NCBI GenBank assembly: GCA_014529385.2
Contig: CM043971.1
Span: 27,444,769 to 27,508,768 of the forward strand
Direction of reading: 5' to 3'
DNA length: 64,000 bases
DNA from: Adiantum capillus-veneris
Taxonomy: Eukaryota; Streptophyta; Polypodiopsida; Polypodiales; Pteridaceae
The notes under the pieces are model-generated. The model made no database searches. It was given only the letters and a program-made list of their open reading frames with translations, and had not been told where the DNA came from. A program made the translations under genes and the position numbers. Shown piece by piece: positions 23,338 through 35,109 of this stretch (the stretch's first letter is position 1; each line of letters starts with the position of its first letter).

Positions 23338-23340
23338 CTA

Positions 23341-23559
23341 GACACCCTTCAAGGCTCCCGTGCTACTCAATGGGGCTGGGGCACAACACAACACAAACCA
23401 AAACAACAAACCCCCAACCAAATCCCAACTACACAAGGGGCATCACCTAGTTTAAGAGCGAACTAGGACGCAAAAGAGGAGAATCGTTAGCGCAACCCAC
23501 AAACAAGCAAGGAATTTACACTAACCCTAACACCAATGGAACACTCTCACACACTAAAA

Positions 23560-23625
<66 letters not shown>

Positions 23626-25400
23626 TGCTCGGGCTGCTTTGAAGTGTATCGTTAATGATCAAGCAAACATAAATATATATATGTAAGAAAGAGAGAGAAG
23701 GGGGAAGGGGGTGCTTGTTGCACTAATGCCTTCTTACAAATCTGTCATGACCAATCAAAGTGAGATTAGTATTTGTTAAACATAGCCTGAGTAAATTACA
23801 CCACAACACATCACAAGAAAAAAGCCACCCCAATCACTGTCGTAAGGCTAGGGGAGTCCTCTCCACCCTGTCGCCCTCTTACAGCATGTGGGATTTATGG
23901 CTAAATTGATAACAATACCCGGAGACAAGCTATCAAGAACTTAAATAAACACCAAGACACTTACACATCATTATTGTCCATGACTTCACGTTGGAAGGGA
24001 GACAAGGTATCCATTCTTAGTCCAAATTCACCCTCGATTCAGCAAATGTTGGGCTTACTCTAGTAGGAGAAATGATAGATTTCCTACTCTCAATTTAATG
24101 ATCACTCTCTCTTACAATGGCATAGATTTTCCTTGCTAATCACCCCTAATACAACACATACATATGCCTAATGCCAATGAGATTCCACTCAAGAGGTTGA
24201 GCTTGGCTTCTCAAGCTATAGCATAGTGCTCTTTCTTCTCCCCCCTTTTTGTGCTAGCTACACCCTCCTTTTATAGCAATTTTGAAGGCTAGGGTTACTC
24301 CTCTAACCATGGTTGGGTTAGATTTTCAGCAATTTATCTAATTTCTTTTGCTTGGAATTATCAAGAAGTTGGTGGGGGAAGAGAGAGGAGAGAAATGGAG
24401 GTGATAGGACTTTTCATAGTGGGTTAGTGTTAGTATAGTTAGTATTAATTTACAAATGGAATTGGATATTTACAATGGGAGTATCCATGTAGGATACAAA
24501 TAAGGAAGAAAAACTCTTAAGAGGTAAGAAAAGGTGGATTTCTTACAAGGTTGATGCTCCAAGTGTCTTGAGTAGGGCCAATTTTGACGCTTGTTGATGG
24601 TCCACTAGCTTTGACGGTACATTTTTTCTCCACTCTTGACCTTCCTTGAGAGACAAGGTAATTGAAGCTGAGTAATCAACCACCATGATGCTGTCTTTTA
24701 AGAGAAGAGGCTGAATTTTGTGGTTTTTTTGATAGATATGGATAATTTGGAGGAGGAAAAATGAGACTAGGTGGTCAATTTTGGAATGGAATTGTGTGTG
24801 GGAGGTATGAGTTCACCATGGTTTCTCTTATTCTTCAAGGTTGAGGAGAAGGTGAGTAGGGTGCAGAGAGGAGTGGTGAGAGAGGTGGGGATGATGAGTG
24901 GAGAAGTGTGTGTGAAAGAGGAAAATGATAAAGTGGAAGAGAGAGTGTGGCTGCATAGCATGGGAAAATTGGGGTCCACTAATAAAATCATAGCTCACAG
25001 CTCATAGCTCAAAAAAATATGAAAACATTTGAGGCAAAAGTTCAGCCCACGAGCTACAACTTTTGTTTGTATCACCTTTTCAAATTCGGAGAGCAAGTGA
25101 ACTTTAAAAATTCAACAAAACCGACCGTTTTTTTCCACTGCACAAGGTCCTTGTGGGGTCCTTCTTTGGATGATTCTTTTGAATACCTCCAAGAGTGAGC
25201 CCTCCATAGTGCATGTATGCATGCCACCTACCCTTGACCTTATTTGGTAGGTCTATAATTGAAGATATTGTTGAGATCATGATATAAGTGAATAGTACAA
25301 CTAAGAAAATCACATATTGAGGGGTCTATAAAATATGTACATGTCAAATATAAATAATATAAGTGGAAAAAATATAAAGGGGTCAAAAAAAATCTCTCTC
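23341..25400. other. Gene-poor stretch with (GA)n tract
   Basis: No coding region is supported. It includes (GA)n at 23,563-23,621 and AT-rich DNA. The plus-strand open frame 24,771-25,007 is Val/Glu/Met-rich and matches nothing I recognise. It could contain the upstream part or flanks of the DUF7869-type gene, but I see no terminal repeats. Confidence 0.5.
23563..23621. repeat. (GA)n microsatellite
   Basis: Uninterrupted 59-bp GA repeat. Confidence 0.95.
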
Positions 25401-25403
25401 ATT

Positions 25404-28071
25404 TTACACCATGCTGCTGTGTATGACTTATACTATAACGAACAAAGATTATGAGTGGCCGTTCAAACGTTTAGAAATAAAGTCACTAGCTAGTCGTACA
25501 TTGCAAACTTACCTTGGTCGCGCAACCCCAAGAGTACTCCCACTCTTCCTCAGTCACTTCGTCACCGCATTGTTGTGCGCTTTTCAATTGGTTGTGCAAC
25601 CATCTTAAGCTCATGAATGTTGGTACGCTCTCCAGACCCGTCAGATAGTGCATCGGTGGTCATCTTCCCCGTCTCCACTCAATTCGTGCCCTTTGTCGCT
25701 CTTGCTTTGCATCCTCATATTGTGAAATCCACTTTTGCATCACTGGATTGTGAAGCATGCAAAATCGGTTGATTTTAGCCTCTAGATCTTCCGTCATCAT
25801 CTTCTCAACACCGAGATTGCACATGACAATCCCAGATATGCGCTCATCATCTATGGTTCGCCATAGCGTGTCCCGGGCTTTATCAAATCCGTCTAGCCAC
25901 TCTCCAATGTACACTAGGGACTGTGATACCAACCAACCTTCTGCCATGCTACCCTCCGGACGTGCCTTTTGACGCACATATCCCTTAAGCGTTTTCATGA
26001 AACGTTCTAAGAAGAACATCCATCTGGAATGAACTGTGCCAGCTATTTCCACCTCATCAACTATGTGAACACGAAGATGCACCTGAATGGTTAGCATGGT
26101 AGTAGGAAAATGTTTGTCAAACATGCACACAAGCTCCGCAGCATTTAGTTTGGCGAATGGTATGGAGTCTACGTTGATCTCCTTTTGTGAGATCCATTGC
26201 ACCAGCTTTGCAAGTTTGTAGATTGTGTTACGGATGTTGAGAGACAAACATCCCTCAATGGAAACCGGTAAAATAAACTATAAAGTATGTGCAGTAATGA
26301 TATTAAAATCCACATTTTATGCAATGATATTAAAGTCCACTATGAACATACCTGACACATTTTATGCCAATCGTGTGACTTCAAACCGGTAAGCTTTCCT
26401 TCTTTAGTAAAACACGTTCGGAGCGAGTGCATTACGCCAGTGGGGGTCCGCAAAGATCGAATGGTCTCTTTTACTTTGCGTTCTTGGGCTCCTTTGAAAA
26501 TCCATGGTGCTTTAGGGAGTTTTATCGATCCATCAGACGCTGTTTGTGGCCAATATTGCTCCATACGATCCTCATTTCTAAGGTCAACTCTGGCTCCCAA
26601 AGTATCTTTCTTGCCAGTCAGATGGTCCCATAGTAGATTACCCACATTCTTGAATATGTGCATTGGATCGAGCAAGTGATTGATCATGAGTCGGGGCCAG
26701 TATGGTAACTCGTACCATAGAGATAGTCTCTTCATCCCTGGAGGCAATCCGTCATCGCACATCTCCTTCTGCTCTAACCATGCTTGTGCAGACATCCTTG
26801 GTGGCTCTCTTCCCAAAAAGCCGTCGCTTAACACATGATTGTCTGGAAGATACGCTTGATGACCTTCGTAGATTTGCTTCTTCAGTGAGGGCGCCCTACG
26901 TGCATTCAATCTAGGTCCACATGTGACACATGCTCTGTATCTGCTTGTTTGAAGCCCTCCATGTATACACATGATAATAGATCAACTATGGGAAAAAACA
27001 AGATTTACAGTGTCTGAGTGAGGAGTGTCAATAGATCACCTGAGCATTCTATTAGCCCGGGATAGTCATGCATGGTCCACATTAGAATGCCTCTGATCAA
27101 AGCATTCCGTCGTCCTGTGTGTCGGCTCATATCCACCACCTCTATACCAATCCACAATTGTTGTAGCTTTTCCAATAGTGGACGAAGATAAACATCCATA
27201 TTCTCCACGTTATATCCCCCTGGCACAATCAAGCTTAGCCATAGGTGCCCCTTCTTTGTAGTCAACCACGGGGGAATGTTGTAGTTGACGATGACAACGG
27301 GCCATACACTGTAAGATGTATAGCCAGGCCTAAGCGCAAATTTCGAGCTTCCCTAGCAAAATCCGACCATGTTCCATCTATATGTTTCCAGGCTGCGTAA
27401 TCTGCAGGAATTCATAGCACACCATCCGAAGATTTATTCGTGACACACAACATAAAAATACGATACAGCCGTGTAAAAATCTATCAGATCATTATACATT
27501 TAGAGTGCTATTAAAGTAAACTAATTGTAATAGATCACCTGAAAAGCACTATGACACTAGTGTCACTCCATCCAAAATTTGCCTGCATGTTGAGAAGAAC
27601 CAGAAGTGCTTTCAATCTAGACATACATGCTCCATTATACAATGGCGTATCGGCTTCACTTTTCATATCATCATAGATAAGCCTTTCTGAATCCATGATC
27701 GTCTCGATCATTTCATCAATCTCGGGCTCAAACATTGCCTCGTTGGGAATGTGCTCTGCATGATCATCCCCCGAGCTGTCAGAGGCTACATCTTGTGGCC
27801 TCACATATGCTGCTTGACCAAAGCGCCTGTGAACACGTCTATTGGGTTGCAAGCTTGCTGCTTGTTGGCCAGCGTCAGAGTCCGACGAGTTATAATTGGC
27901 AACAACTCGATCTATAATAGATGGATCGAACTCGCCAAATTTGCGAACGTGCTGCAAAGAAACACGTCTTGTCCGTCGCACAGCATGCTTGCATTGAATA
28001 CAAGGACATAAGACCCTCGTTGAGAGATAGGTGTTTCGGTTGGACGGTCCCACATCCTCGTCACTACTCAT
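25404..28071 (-). pseudogene. TNP2-like CACTA transposase, copy 2 (truncated)
   Basis: Starts at 28,071 (MSSDEDVGPS). Exon 1 is intact to about 27,540, unlike copy 1, including the NEAMFEPEIDEMIETI stretch that copy 1 has lost. Most of exon 2, including the IHACPNDC block, is removed by an internal deletion of about 310 bp at about 27,440. About 37 bp including the start of the next conserved block is missing near 27,318. The LDPMHIFKNVGN exon (26,972-26,340) is open across the point where copy 1 has a TAA. The DUF4218-like exon (26,247-25,660) is open for 195 codons with KHFPTTMLTIQVH. It stops at 25,404 for lack of the 3' exons. It is useful as a reference for which changes in copy 1 are lesions. 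Confidence 0.85.
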
Positions 28072-28136
28072 AATGAGAATAAAAATCTTATAACCTCGAC
28101 AACACATTTAATATTCTATTGGTATTCTTCGTCTTA

Positions 28137-28138
<2 letters not shown>

Positions 28139-28211
<73 letters not shown>
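28139..28211. repeat. (CT)n microsatellite, copy 2 equivalent
   Basis: Pure CT repeat of about 73 bp at the position matching 10,187-10,271. Confidence 0.95.
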
Positions 28212-28215
<4 letters not shown>

Positions 28216-28449
28216 TTCTCTAGTCATGTCCAATCCCCGCACACCTCGGTCTAGAGGTGCACGGAGATCAGAACCATCGGGTTATAATCTCCTCTTTATT
28301 GGTCAATACCTATATTTGTGGGTACAAGAAATCTACAGACCCACGTCTACATGATACTGCATGTGTAGTGGACAAAACCCCTTTGCCTCTTCTCTAGCTG
28401 TAGCACGTACTTCACAGCATCTTAACATCTTTTCACTTTTCGTCTAACT

Positions 28450-29340
28450 CTAAATCCTAAACCGTAAGTAATTCTTTCGTGGACTCGATCTAACATAAAT
28501 AAGCGTAAATCTAACTAAAAATAAACCTAAATCTAATTTAACGTAAGTTTACATCTAACCTAATCTTTAACGTCTTTTGGGATAGTTTCCTACGACGTTA
28601 AAACTCTCTTCTTCTTGTGTGTGTGTGTGTGTCTGTGTGTGGGTAAACCTAAATAAACCTAAGTCTAATCTAATATAACATAAATCTAAATCTAACGTAA
28701 ATTATGTTATATTAAAAACAAAGAGCTAAACTAACAGGGATTATAAGAACCTTAAAACGGATTTAACACATAATTTTTCACATAACTCGGCAAGAGTTGG
28801 CATTCTCATCACTAAAGATGTGAGAGTTAACTTCCGGCGGTGACGCTGCCTCATCTCCATCCACATCTGACGACAGCAATTGGCCCTTTGGACCGTTCTT
28901 GCTCTTGTTACTAACTTTGAAGTTGCTGTTGAATGACTAGTGGTTGTCTAGATGGTCATTGTGAGGGATGTAGTGACTCTTGCCGCCCTGAAGATCCACC
29001 TTCTTCCCTATCTTCTGAAGACATTTCACAAGTACTTTTGGATCGATGGAGCCCACCATGAGTGAAGGCAGTAATACCCTATATTCCATTGAGGGCTTTC
29101 TTCACCCGCTTAATGCAGGCATCGCAGTCTATGGAGACCTAAATCTAATCTAATATAACGTAAATCTAAATCTAGCATAAATAAATGTAAATCTAAATAA
29201 AAATAAACCTAAATCTAATCTAATTTAACTTAAATAAATCTAAATCTAATCTAATTTAACTTAAATAAACCTAAATCTAATTTAACGTAAGTCTACATCT
29301 AACCTAATCTTTAACGTCTTTTAGGATAGTTTCCTACGAC
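28450..29340. repeat. Degenerate CCTAAAT-type repeats, copy 2
   Basis: Same promoter-region repeats as 10,500-11,400, with unit number differing between copies near 29,215-29,280. Confidence 0.65.
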
Positions 29341-29785
29341 GTTATAACTCTCTTCTTCTTGTGTGTGTGCGCATGTGTGGATGTGTGTGCCAATAAAAAA
29401 AGATAAATGGTATAACCTTTCTATCACCCATGCCAAGTATGATAGATTGGTTATGCCATTTCCCTCTTGAATAATAGGTCTTGAGTTCAACTCCTCGTTG
29501 GCTAGATCTTTAGGTCTTTTAATTTTAATTAGTTTCCTACGACGTTAAATTAGTTTCTCTCTCTTTCTCTCTCAATGTGTGTGCATTTTTTTGTTTATGC
29601 ATGTTTTCTCTCTCTTTTCCTCTCTCAATGTGTGCGTTTTTTGTTTATGCATGTTCTCTCTCTCTTTTCCTCTCTCAATGTGTGCGTTTTTTGTTTATGC
29701 ATGCTCTCTCTCTCTTTTCCTCTCTCAATGTGTGTGTGCATTCTTTGTTTATGTATGTGTGTGTGCGTTTTTGTTTATGTTTGTA

Positions 29786-29823
<38 letters not shown>

Positions 29824-29959
29824 AACACTATGTGTGTGTGTGAGAGAGAGAGAGAGAGGGAGAGAGAAAGAGGGGAAGGGAACATGAGAGTGAGGAGAGG
29901 GAAGGAGCATACCTGGCTCTCCTTCCTCTCCTCGTGTGTGTGTGTGTGTGTGTGTGGAG

Positions 29960-30006
<47 letters not shown>

Positions 30007-30095
30007 CGTTACCTGCTCCTTGCTTGAGGGCGCCGAAAAACTCAGATCTGAGATCTGAGTTTTTGGGCCCTCTCTGTTATTTTTTTTAGCCCAGT

Positions 30096-30155
30096 CGGCG
30101 TCGCTATGAGCGTCGCAAATTTACAAGTAAATTTGCGACGCTCATAGCGACGCCG
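30096..30155. repeat. Perfect subterminal hairpin of CACTA copy 2
   Basis: 29-bp perfectly complementary arms separated by AA, reading GGCGTCGCTATGAGCGTCGC and onward to its exact complement. It lies 48 bp from the element end. Confidence 0.9.
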
Positions 30156-30203
30156 GGATTTTTTTTTTTTGAGCGTCGCTAATATGAATAGCCTCTTGTA
30201 GTG

Positions 30204-30470
30204 TTAGGCATTCGGTCAATTCGATTATCACACCAAGTATACTTGCGAGAATAAGATAAGAACGTGATTGCTAAGCGATCCGTAAAGGTTAGATTTTTAT
30301 ATCTTGACACTTTGCAGAGATCCTGTTTCACACATTGATTTATGCATCGCCTACAAAATAGCCAAAAGAACATACTTGTGCAACCATTTCAACATGATAA
30401 TCAAAGTAAAAAAACCTAATTATGTACCTTCATAATCTCAATTACAATAGTCTACCATGAAGAAATCTCT
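30204..30470 (-). repeat. Fragment of the palindromic-insertion LTR family
   Basis: Minus-strand match to the right arm and centre of the insertion at 38,908-39,756. Shared blocks include CACCAAGTATACTTGCGAG, GCTAAGCGATCCGTAAAGG and ATCGCCTACAAAATAGCC. It extends further than either palindromic insertion, so it probably preserves LTR and adjoining internal sequence of the source element. Confidence 0.65.
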
Positions 30471-33400
30471 CTCACCTATATTTGTTGATTGTTCTCATCA
30501 TAGGATCTAAGGAATCTTATAACATACAATCAATCATGTGATTGTAAAGAGTTTGAACTAGTGCTATGCATAGCATAACTCCTATCCTTGTTGTTTTCTA
30601 TTAACGCTAGCCATCTCAAAGAGATTTCCTTCACAAAGAAAAGTTATTCAAGGTATGTTTCTAGTAATATGGACTTTTTAATGGTTGGTGTTAGACATCC
30701 ATCAGAAGGACTTCATCAACTTATGGTGGAAAAATGATATTCTTATTTCACCATTGTGTTACTACTATTGGCTTTCTACTAACTTGTATCATCAAACTAG
30801 TAAGAGACATTGTGGATGTATCTTTGTGTCCACAATCTCTATTCTCTACTTGGGGGGTTCACCGTTAAGTACCCTCCTATATAACGTGCATTCGCGGGGT
30901 ATTAAAAAACCCCCTCTTTTAATATGTTTGAATGAATAAAATGACCCCTTATTTTATAAAATTTTCTCAAAATTGAATATAAAGACTAAAATTGACTAAA
31001 ATTTGACCAGAATTTTCTCTTGTACATTGACTAAAATTGTTGCATTCTAAAACCCCTCCTTTTGAACTTACTCATGTTATACATTAACATGATTACATAG
31101 TGCACACTCCGATAGGTCATGAAGCATGTTTAAAATACAAGTAAATATATCCTTATTCTGAATCTTCACTCTCATGTGTAACTAAGGCATAGTAGTGTGT
31201 TGCTTCCAAACAAAATCAATGTACATAAATATATATATCTTTAGGAGCTACAAAATTGTTGGAGCAATATAGAGAGCCCACACTTATGCTATATATAGCT
31301 AAGAGTCCCCACTATATATGTGTACTCAGTGTGTGCTCTACACACACTTTGGGGATTGCAGGTGATTGTGTCATCTCTCTCTCTTCTCCCTCGTCTTGTG
31401 TCGCGTCTATCTTCAACATGGTATCAGAGATTTTCTCATCCACTAGATGGTGCTGTCCTCATTGAGTAGACGGTCGACCTTTTCTCAACCTGATTCATAA
31501 ATTGCACTTCTATGATTTATAGTCGATCGGGGCTGCAGAGAATCTTTATAATTCAAGATACAAAAAAGTGGTATTTTTGTTTTTTTTTGTTTGTTTAATG
31601 AGAGACACTTTATTTATTCTTGAAGTGGGTGTTTAGTGCGTCAGCATGGACATGCTAACTTTCTGAGAAATATATCCTCCTAGCATCCCCACAACTAGAG
31701 ACGTAGACACCTAGAAAGGATCCCCTTTCAGACTATGAAACTAAGCATGAATCTGTTCTAGGTTTTGTAACTAGTTCTATTGATGAGCGTGTATAGTTAT
31801 GGTATATGGTTTCGCAACTAGTTAAGTTTGTGCTTGTCCTAGGAGTGATAAACTTCTCAAACCTATGTGATATAATTATGAGCTTAAGAATATTGTGACA
31901 TACAAGTATTTACAGTTAACTGGACTATGTGCACCCTCTTTGCTCGTGAGCGATATTATTTTAGGTGTTGTAGGGAGATGTTCTCTTCTTGTTGGCGACC
32001 GTAAGACCTAAGGGAGTCGTCCTCTTCAGCAAGCAGAGGTGGCGAAAAAAGCAGTCAAAGTGTGCGGCCCTCTTGTTGCCCACTCTATATTTGCGTGATG
32101 CCAAAATTAGAGCATGAATAATCTATATGTATCTAATTGCTCTATATTTGGTTGATGCCAGTACTAGATACATAACGCATTATATAGCTTAGGTATGTAG
32201 CTACTTTTAATGTTGTTGGTATGCCTTCGTATTAGTGATTACTGTTGTTGAAACACTCATCATCCCGGTGAGCCCATTGTATTACATCCTATTGTAGAAT
32301 CCTTGTCGCCTATAACCGTGCAAATAATGCTAGAGCTATGAGATCGTACAACAACTACTACATTTTGCCCAACTCTGGTGCGATGAGAATGGAAATGCTT
32401 TAAGATGCATTTGTACTTTCTTTCTTCAATATTTTTCTCAATCATAATCATCCCCCCTCCTATCATGAGGAGACATTGTGCCTCCTAAAGAGCCACCAAG
32501 CACGTCTACCGCTGCTCGTCGAGAAACTCGCCCTGTGAAAAGTGATGTAACCTTTGAAAAACAAAGTGTTGTTGACAACTTTTACTTTAGTCGAAGTCGG
32601 GTGACATGTTTCATGTGTAAAATCCCTGTTAAAAGCATTGATAGCCCTATTATTATTACTTTTCTTTATTTTACATAGAATCCTACTTTTACTTTGATGC
32701 TATTTTAAGAGAATACAATGCACCGGGGGCTAATATTATGGAGGTAGAGGGACACCTCTATTACTTTGTGAGAAGTACGCGATAACCATCGTCGGACACT
32801 ATTCTGTTGTGGATTTGACTTGCGGCTATAGTGGGTGCCCCATGCCGACTTAAGAGATTCATGTCTAGTCCTCTTGAGTTAATAAGCCTATTATTAGTGA
32901 CCCAAAGACCTGCAAGAATTATTAACCTCCTCATTGAGTCGTCTTAAGTTGCATGAGCCTCAACATTTTTCCTGCAATTTTGCTATTTTTTTAAAAACAA
33001 TCATCACATCAAATTTGATAAGAAAAGATAATTGTGAGATCCTTAAACGTTGTTTATCGAGCATTGTTTTTAAACTCATAAAAAAGTCATCTGATGTGGA
33101 TCATTAAGTACATGTTTGATTACTACCTCATCATTCATGCAGTTTGACACTTACTCTTTATACATCATGACTTTACTAATTCTTTTCTTGATGATGTGAT
33201 AGATCATCTTTCATTTATCAGGGATCATGGAGCCTCGTGTCTTGTGGTAGAGACCTTGATGCTTATAATGGATATTCCATGGCACTATGATTGTTATCAT
33301 CCTATTTTACCCTTGTAATTGGTATTTCATAATGCTATCGACTTATTGCACGTCATTGTTGCTATTAATTGAATACACCCTCGTCATTGGTGAAATGGTT

Positions 33401-33640
33401 GTTATCGTCCTATTGCACCCTCGTCATCATTCTCGTCAGTAGGGATTTGGCAGTTGTTACTATGCAACACTAATGTTTTGTAGCATTTGTGTGTCGTCTT
33501 GTGTACATGTGTGCACATTGCATTGTTGTCATATATACACGTGGCATCATTATTTGTTTCTCTGTCGTCTCTAGAGCGGCGTTGCAAATTGTCCCTAAGG
33601 ACAATGTGATGTGATTTTTCCAACCTTTACATCTCAATAT
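30470..33640 (+). repeat. Repeat R, copy 1 (non-coding, about 3.2 kb)
   Basis: First of four copies of a repeat that begins with CTCTCTCACCTATATTTGTT and contains an LTR-like block, 'GAGCGATATTATTTTAGGTG', GAGTTAATAAGCCTATTATT and a minisatellite of 'GTTATCGTCCTATTGCACCC' units. Other copies are 35,110-38,345, 43,175-45,270 and 56,040-57,430. No protein-coding signal survives in any copy. Homology extends both upstream and downstream of the embedded LTR (31,257-31,418), so the LTR is not the outer boundary of the repeated unit. Confidence 0.75.
31257..31418 (+). repeat. 162-bp copia-type LTR within repeat R (E1)
   Basis: Starts TGTTGGAGCAATAT and ends CTTCAACA, followed by TGGTATCAGAGA (31,419-31,430), a Met-tRNA primer site. 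Same length as 36,233-36,394 and 56,798-56,959. A degenerate partner at 33,686-33,775 could be the 3' LTR. Confidence 0.8.
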
Positions 33641-33685
33641 GTTTCTTGAGTTGCTGTTGTCAAGAGGATAAAAATCACATCAAGC

Positions 33686-33775
33686 AACCCACACTTATGC
33701 TTTATATAGCTAGAAGTGTTCACTATATATGTTTTCTCAGTGTTTGGGGCTTGCAGATGATTGTGTCACGCGAGC
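33686..33775 (+). repeat. Degenerate E-type LTR fragment
   Basis: Matches the middle of the 162-bp LTR (CACACTTATGCTTTATATAGC, then TTTGGGGCTTGCAGATGATT) but lacks the first ~30 bp and a 16-bp block. It may be the decayed 3' LTR of E1, or an independent fragment. Confidence 0.55.
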
Positions 33776-33827
33776 TAGCACTTGGCCTGTTTATCGATTT
33801 GGTACACTTGACCCGCCACGGATCGAG

Positions 33828-33836
33828 TGTTGAGAT

Positions 33837-33928
<92 letters not shown>

Positions 33929-34038
33929 CAAGAGACACATCATATATGCTCCCAAAGACTGATTTATATTGAGGACAATATATAAATTTATATAGGTGAG
34001 ACCAAGTTGAGTAGAGTGAGCCATATATAGCTCCAACA
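33828..34038 (-). repeat. 3' LTR of inverted copia fragment, (GA)n expanded
   Basis: 211 bp instead of 143-146 bp. The excess is a pure GA tract at 33,839-33,924 located at the LTR's 3' end. Confidence 0.9.
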
Positions 34039-34470
34039 CCCCCACTCAAACAAAGGTCTCTAGCTTTGGATTAAAAAACCCTTGGGAAGAGTTCAAGGGA
34101 AAAACCCAAGCCCCTATACAAATGTGAAAATATGAACCAACGATGATGATGTGAAAGTGAATTGTGTATTTATGTTCAGATATACAAGTGACTAAGAGAT
34201 CACTGTGTGCAAGTGTGGAGCGTGCATAGTGCATGGTACCTATATGATTACAATGTCATATGTACAAGGCTATCATAATAGCAGATAAGATAATCTAGAA
34301 AGAGTGAGGCTGAAGCAACTCCAAGCTCCGAGCGTAAGAGGATGAAGGTTGACTCGTTGAGCCCTTTGGTATGAATGTTTGCAATAATCTGGTCACTTGG
34401 AGAGTGTTCAACCATTATGGTGCTTTTGTGTACTTCATACCGAACAGATTGATAATGCACAACAATGTAC
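33828..34470 (-). mobile_element. copia 3' end (LTR plus RNase H tail), inverted fragment
   Basis: Same family as the outer copia. On the minus strand: the end of RNase H (34,470-34,248, with VRYEVHKSTIMVEH and FILLRSELGVA), the 3' untranslated part, a purine tract (complement CCCCCACTC at 34,039), and the LTR. The fragment begins abruptly at about 34,475; the rest of the element is absent. It is a truncated copy, not a solo LTR. Confidence 0.87.
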
Positions 34471-34534
34471 TTTGAGATGGTTCACGATGCTACTTGATGC
34501 TACTTGCTGTGATTTTAATGTTGTAAATAGTAGC

Positions 34535-34735
34535 AGTAATCATGGTCATGGATTTAGGTACCATGGCATTAGAAACCCTTTCAACAAGTCAAATAAAAAA
34601 TTTAAAATAGTAATCAGCATCATGGATTTGCATACCATGGCCTCAGAGATGCTTTCAACAAATCAAATTAAAAATTTAAAATATTAATTATCATGATGGC
34701 TCTACGTACCATGGCATGAGAGACGTTGTAGGGAA
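34535..34735. repeat. Short tandem repeat, three units
   Basis: Units of about 65-80 bp with 'TACCATGGCATTAGAAACCC' and 'TTTCAACAAGTCAAATAAAA' variants. No coding signal. Confidence 0.75.
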
Positions 34736-35109
34736 ACAAGCAAACTGAAACACCTCTATAGCGATGTCACCCAAGAGCGTCGAAAGAGAAATAGAAGACA
34801 CAAAAGCTTTTCACAATCCCTTTGAAACACCACAAGTCCAGCAAGAGTAGTCCCCTTCGCAATTTAATTCCCGATTTAGATACAAGTTTCCAGTTATATG
34901 CGCTTTCCAAGTCCTATCGAAGTTCGTCCTGATAAAAATACTTGATGCAGGTGAGGGTCTCTGCCGCTATCCTACCACCACTGAAGAAGCACAACGCTTG
35001 TGCTAAATCTCCATGCAGGGCAAACATAGCCAGTCACCGTCACCCTTGTGACATAGTCCTCAACTACGTCGCCGCTAGGGTTGTCACGTTGAAGACTACA
35101 TGCACTTTA
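34736..35109. other. No gene recognised
   Basis: Mixed-composition sequence. A plus-strand open frame (34,942-35,238) is Cys/Ala-rich with no recognised family and ends inside repeat R. Confidence 0.4.

Larger units (their letters stand above)
25404..30203 (-). mobile_element. CACTA transposon, copy 2, left end missing
   Basis: Closely similar to copy 1 from the position equivalent to 7,155 through the right end. The right terminus CTCTTGTAGTG ends at 30,203 and is flanked by TTA. The left half, including the Transposase_24-like gene, the left subterminal repeats and the CACTA end, is absent. At 25,404 homology starts abruptly after unrelated AT-rich sequence. The promoter region, CT tracts and subterminal hairpin are all kept. 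Confidence 0.87.

Noticed and set aside
24771-25007. Possible small host gene (78 codons, plus strand)
   Set aside because: Biased composition (Val, Glu, Met), no recognised motif, a near-mirror open frame on the other strand, and no splice or conservation evidence.
30685-30939. Open frame repeated in all R copies (also 43,735 and 56,226), possibly a conserved small protein
   Set aside because: Frames end at different points in different copies and substitutions do not favour synonymous positions as far as can be judged by eye. Better treated as non-coding repeat.
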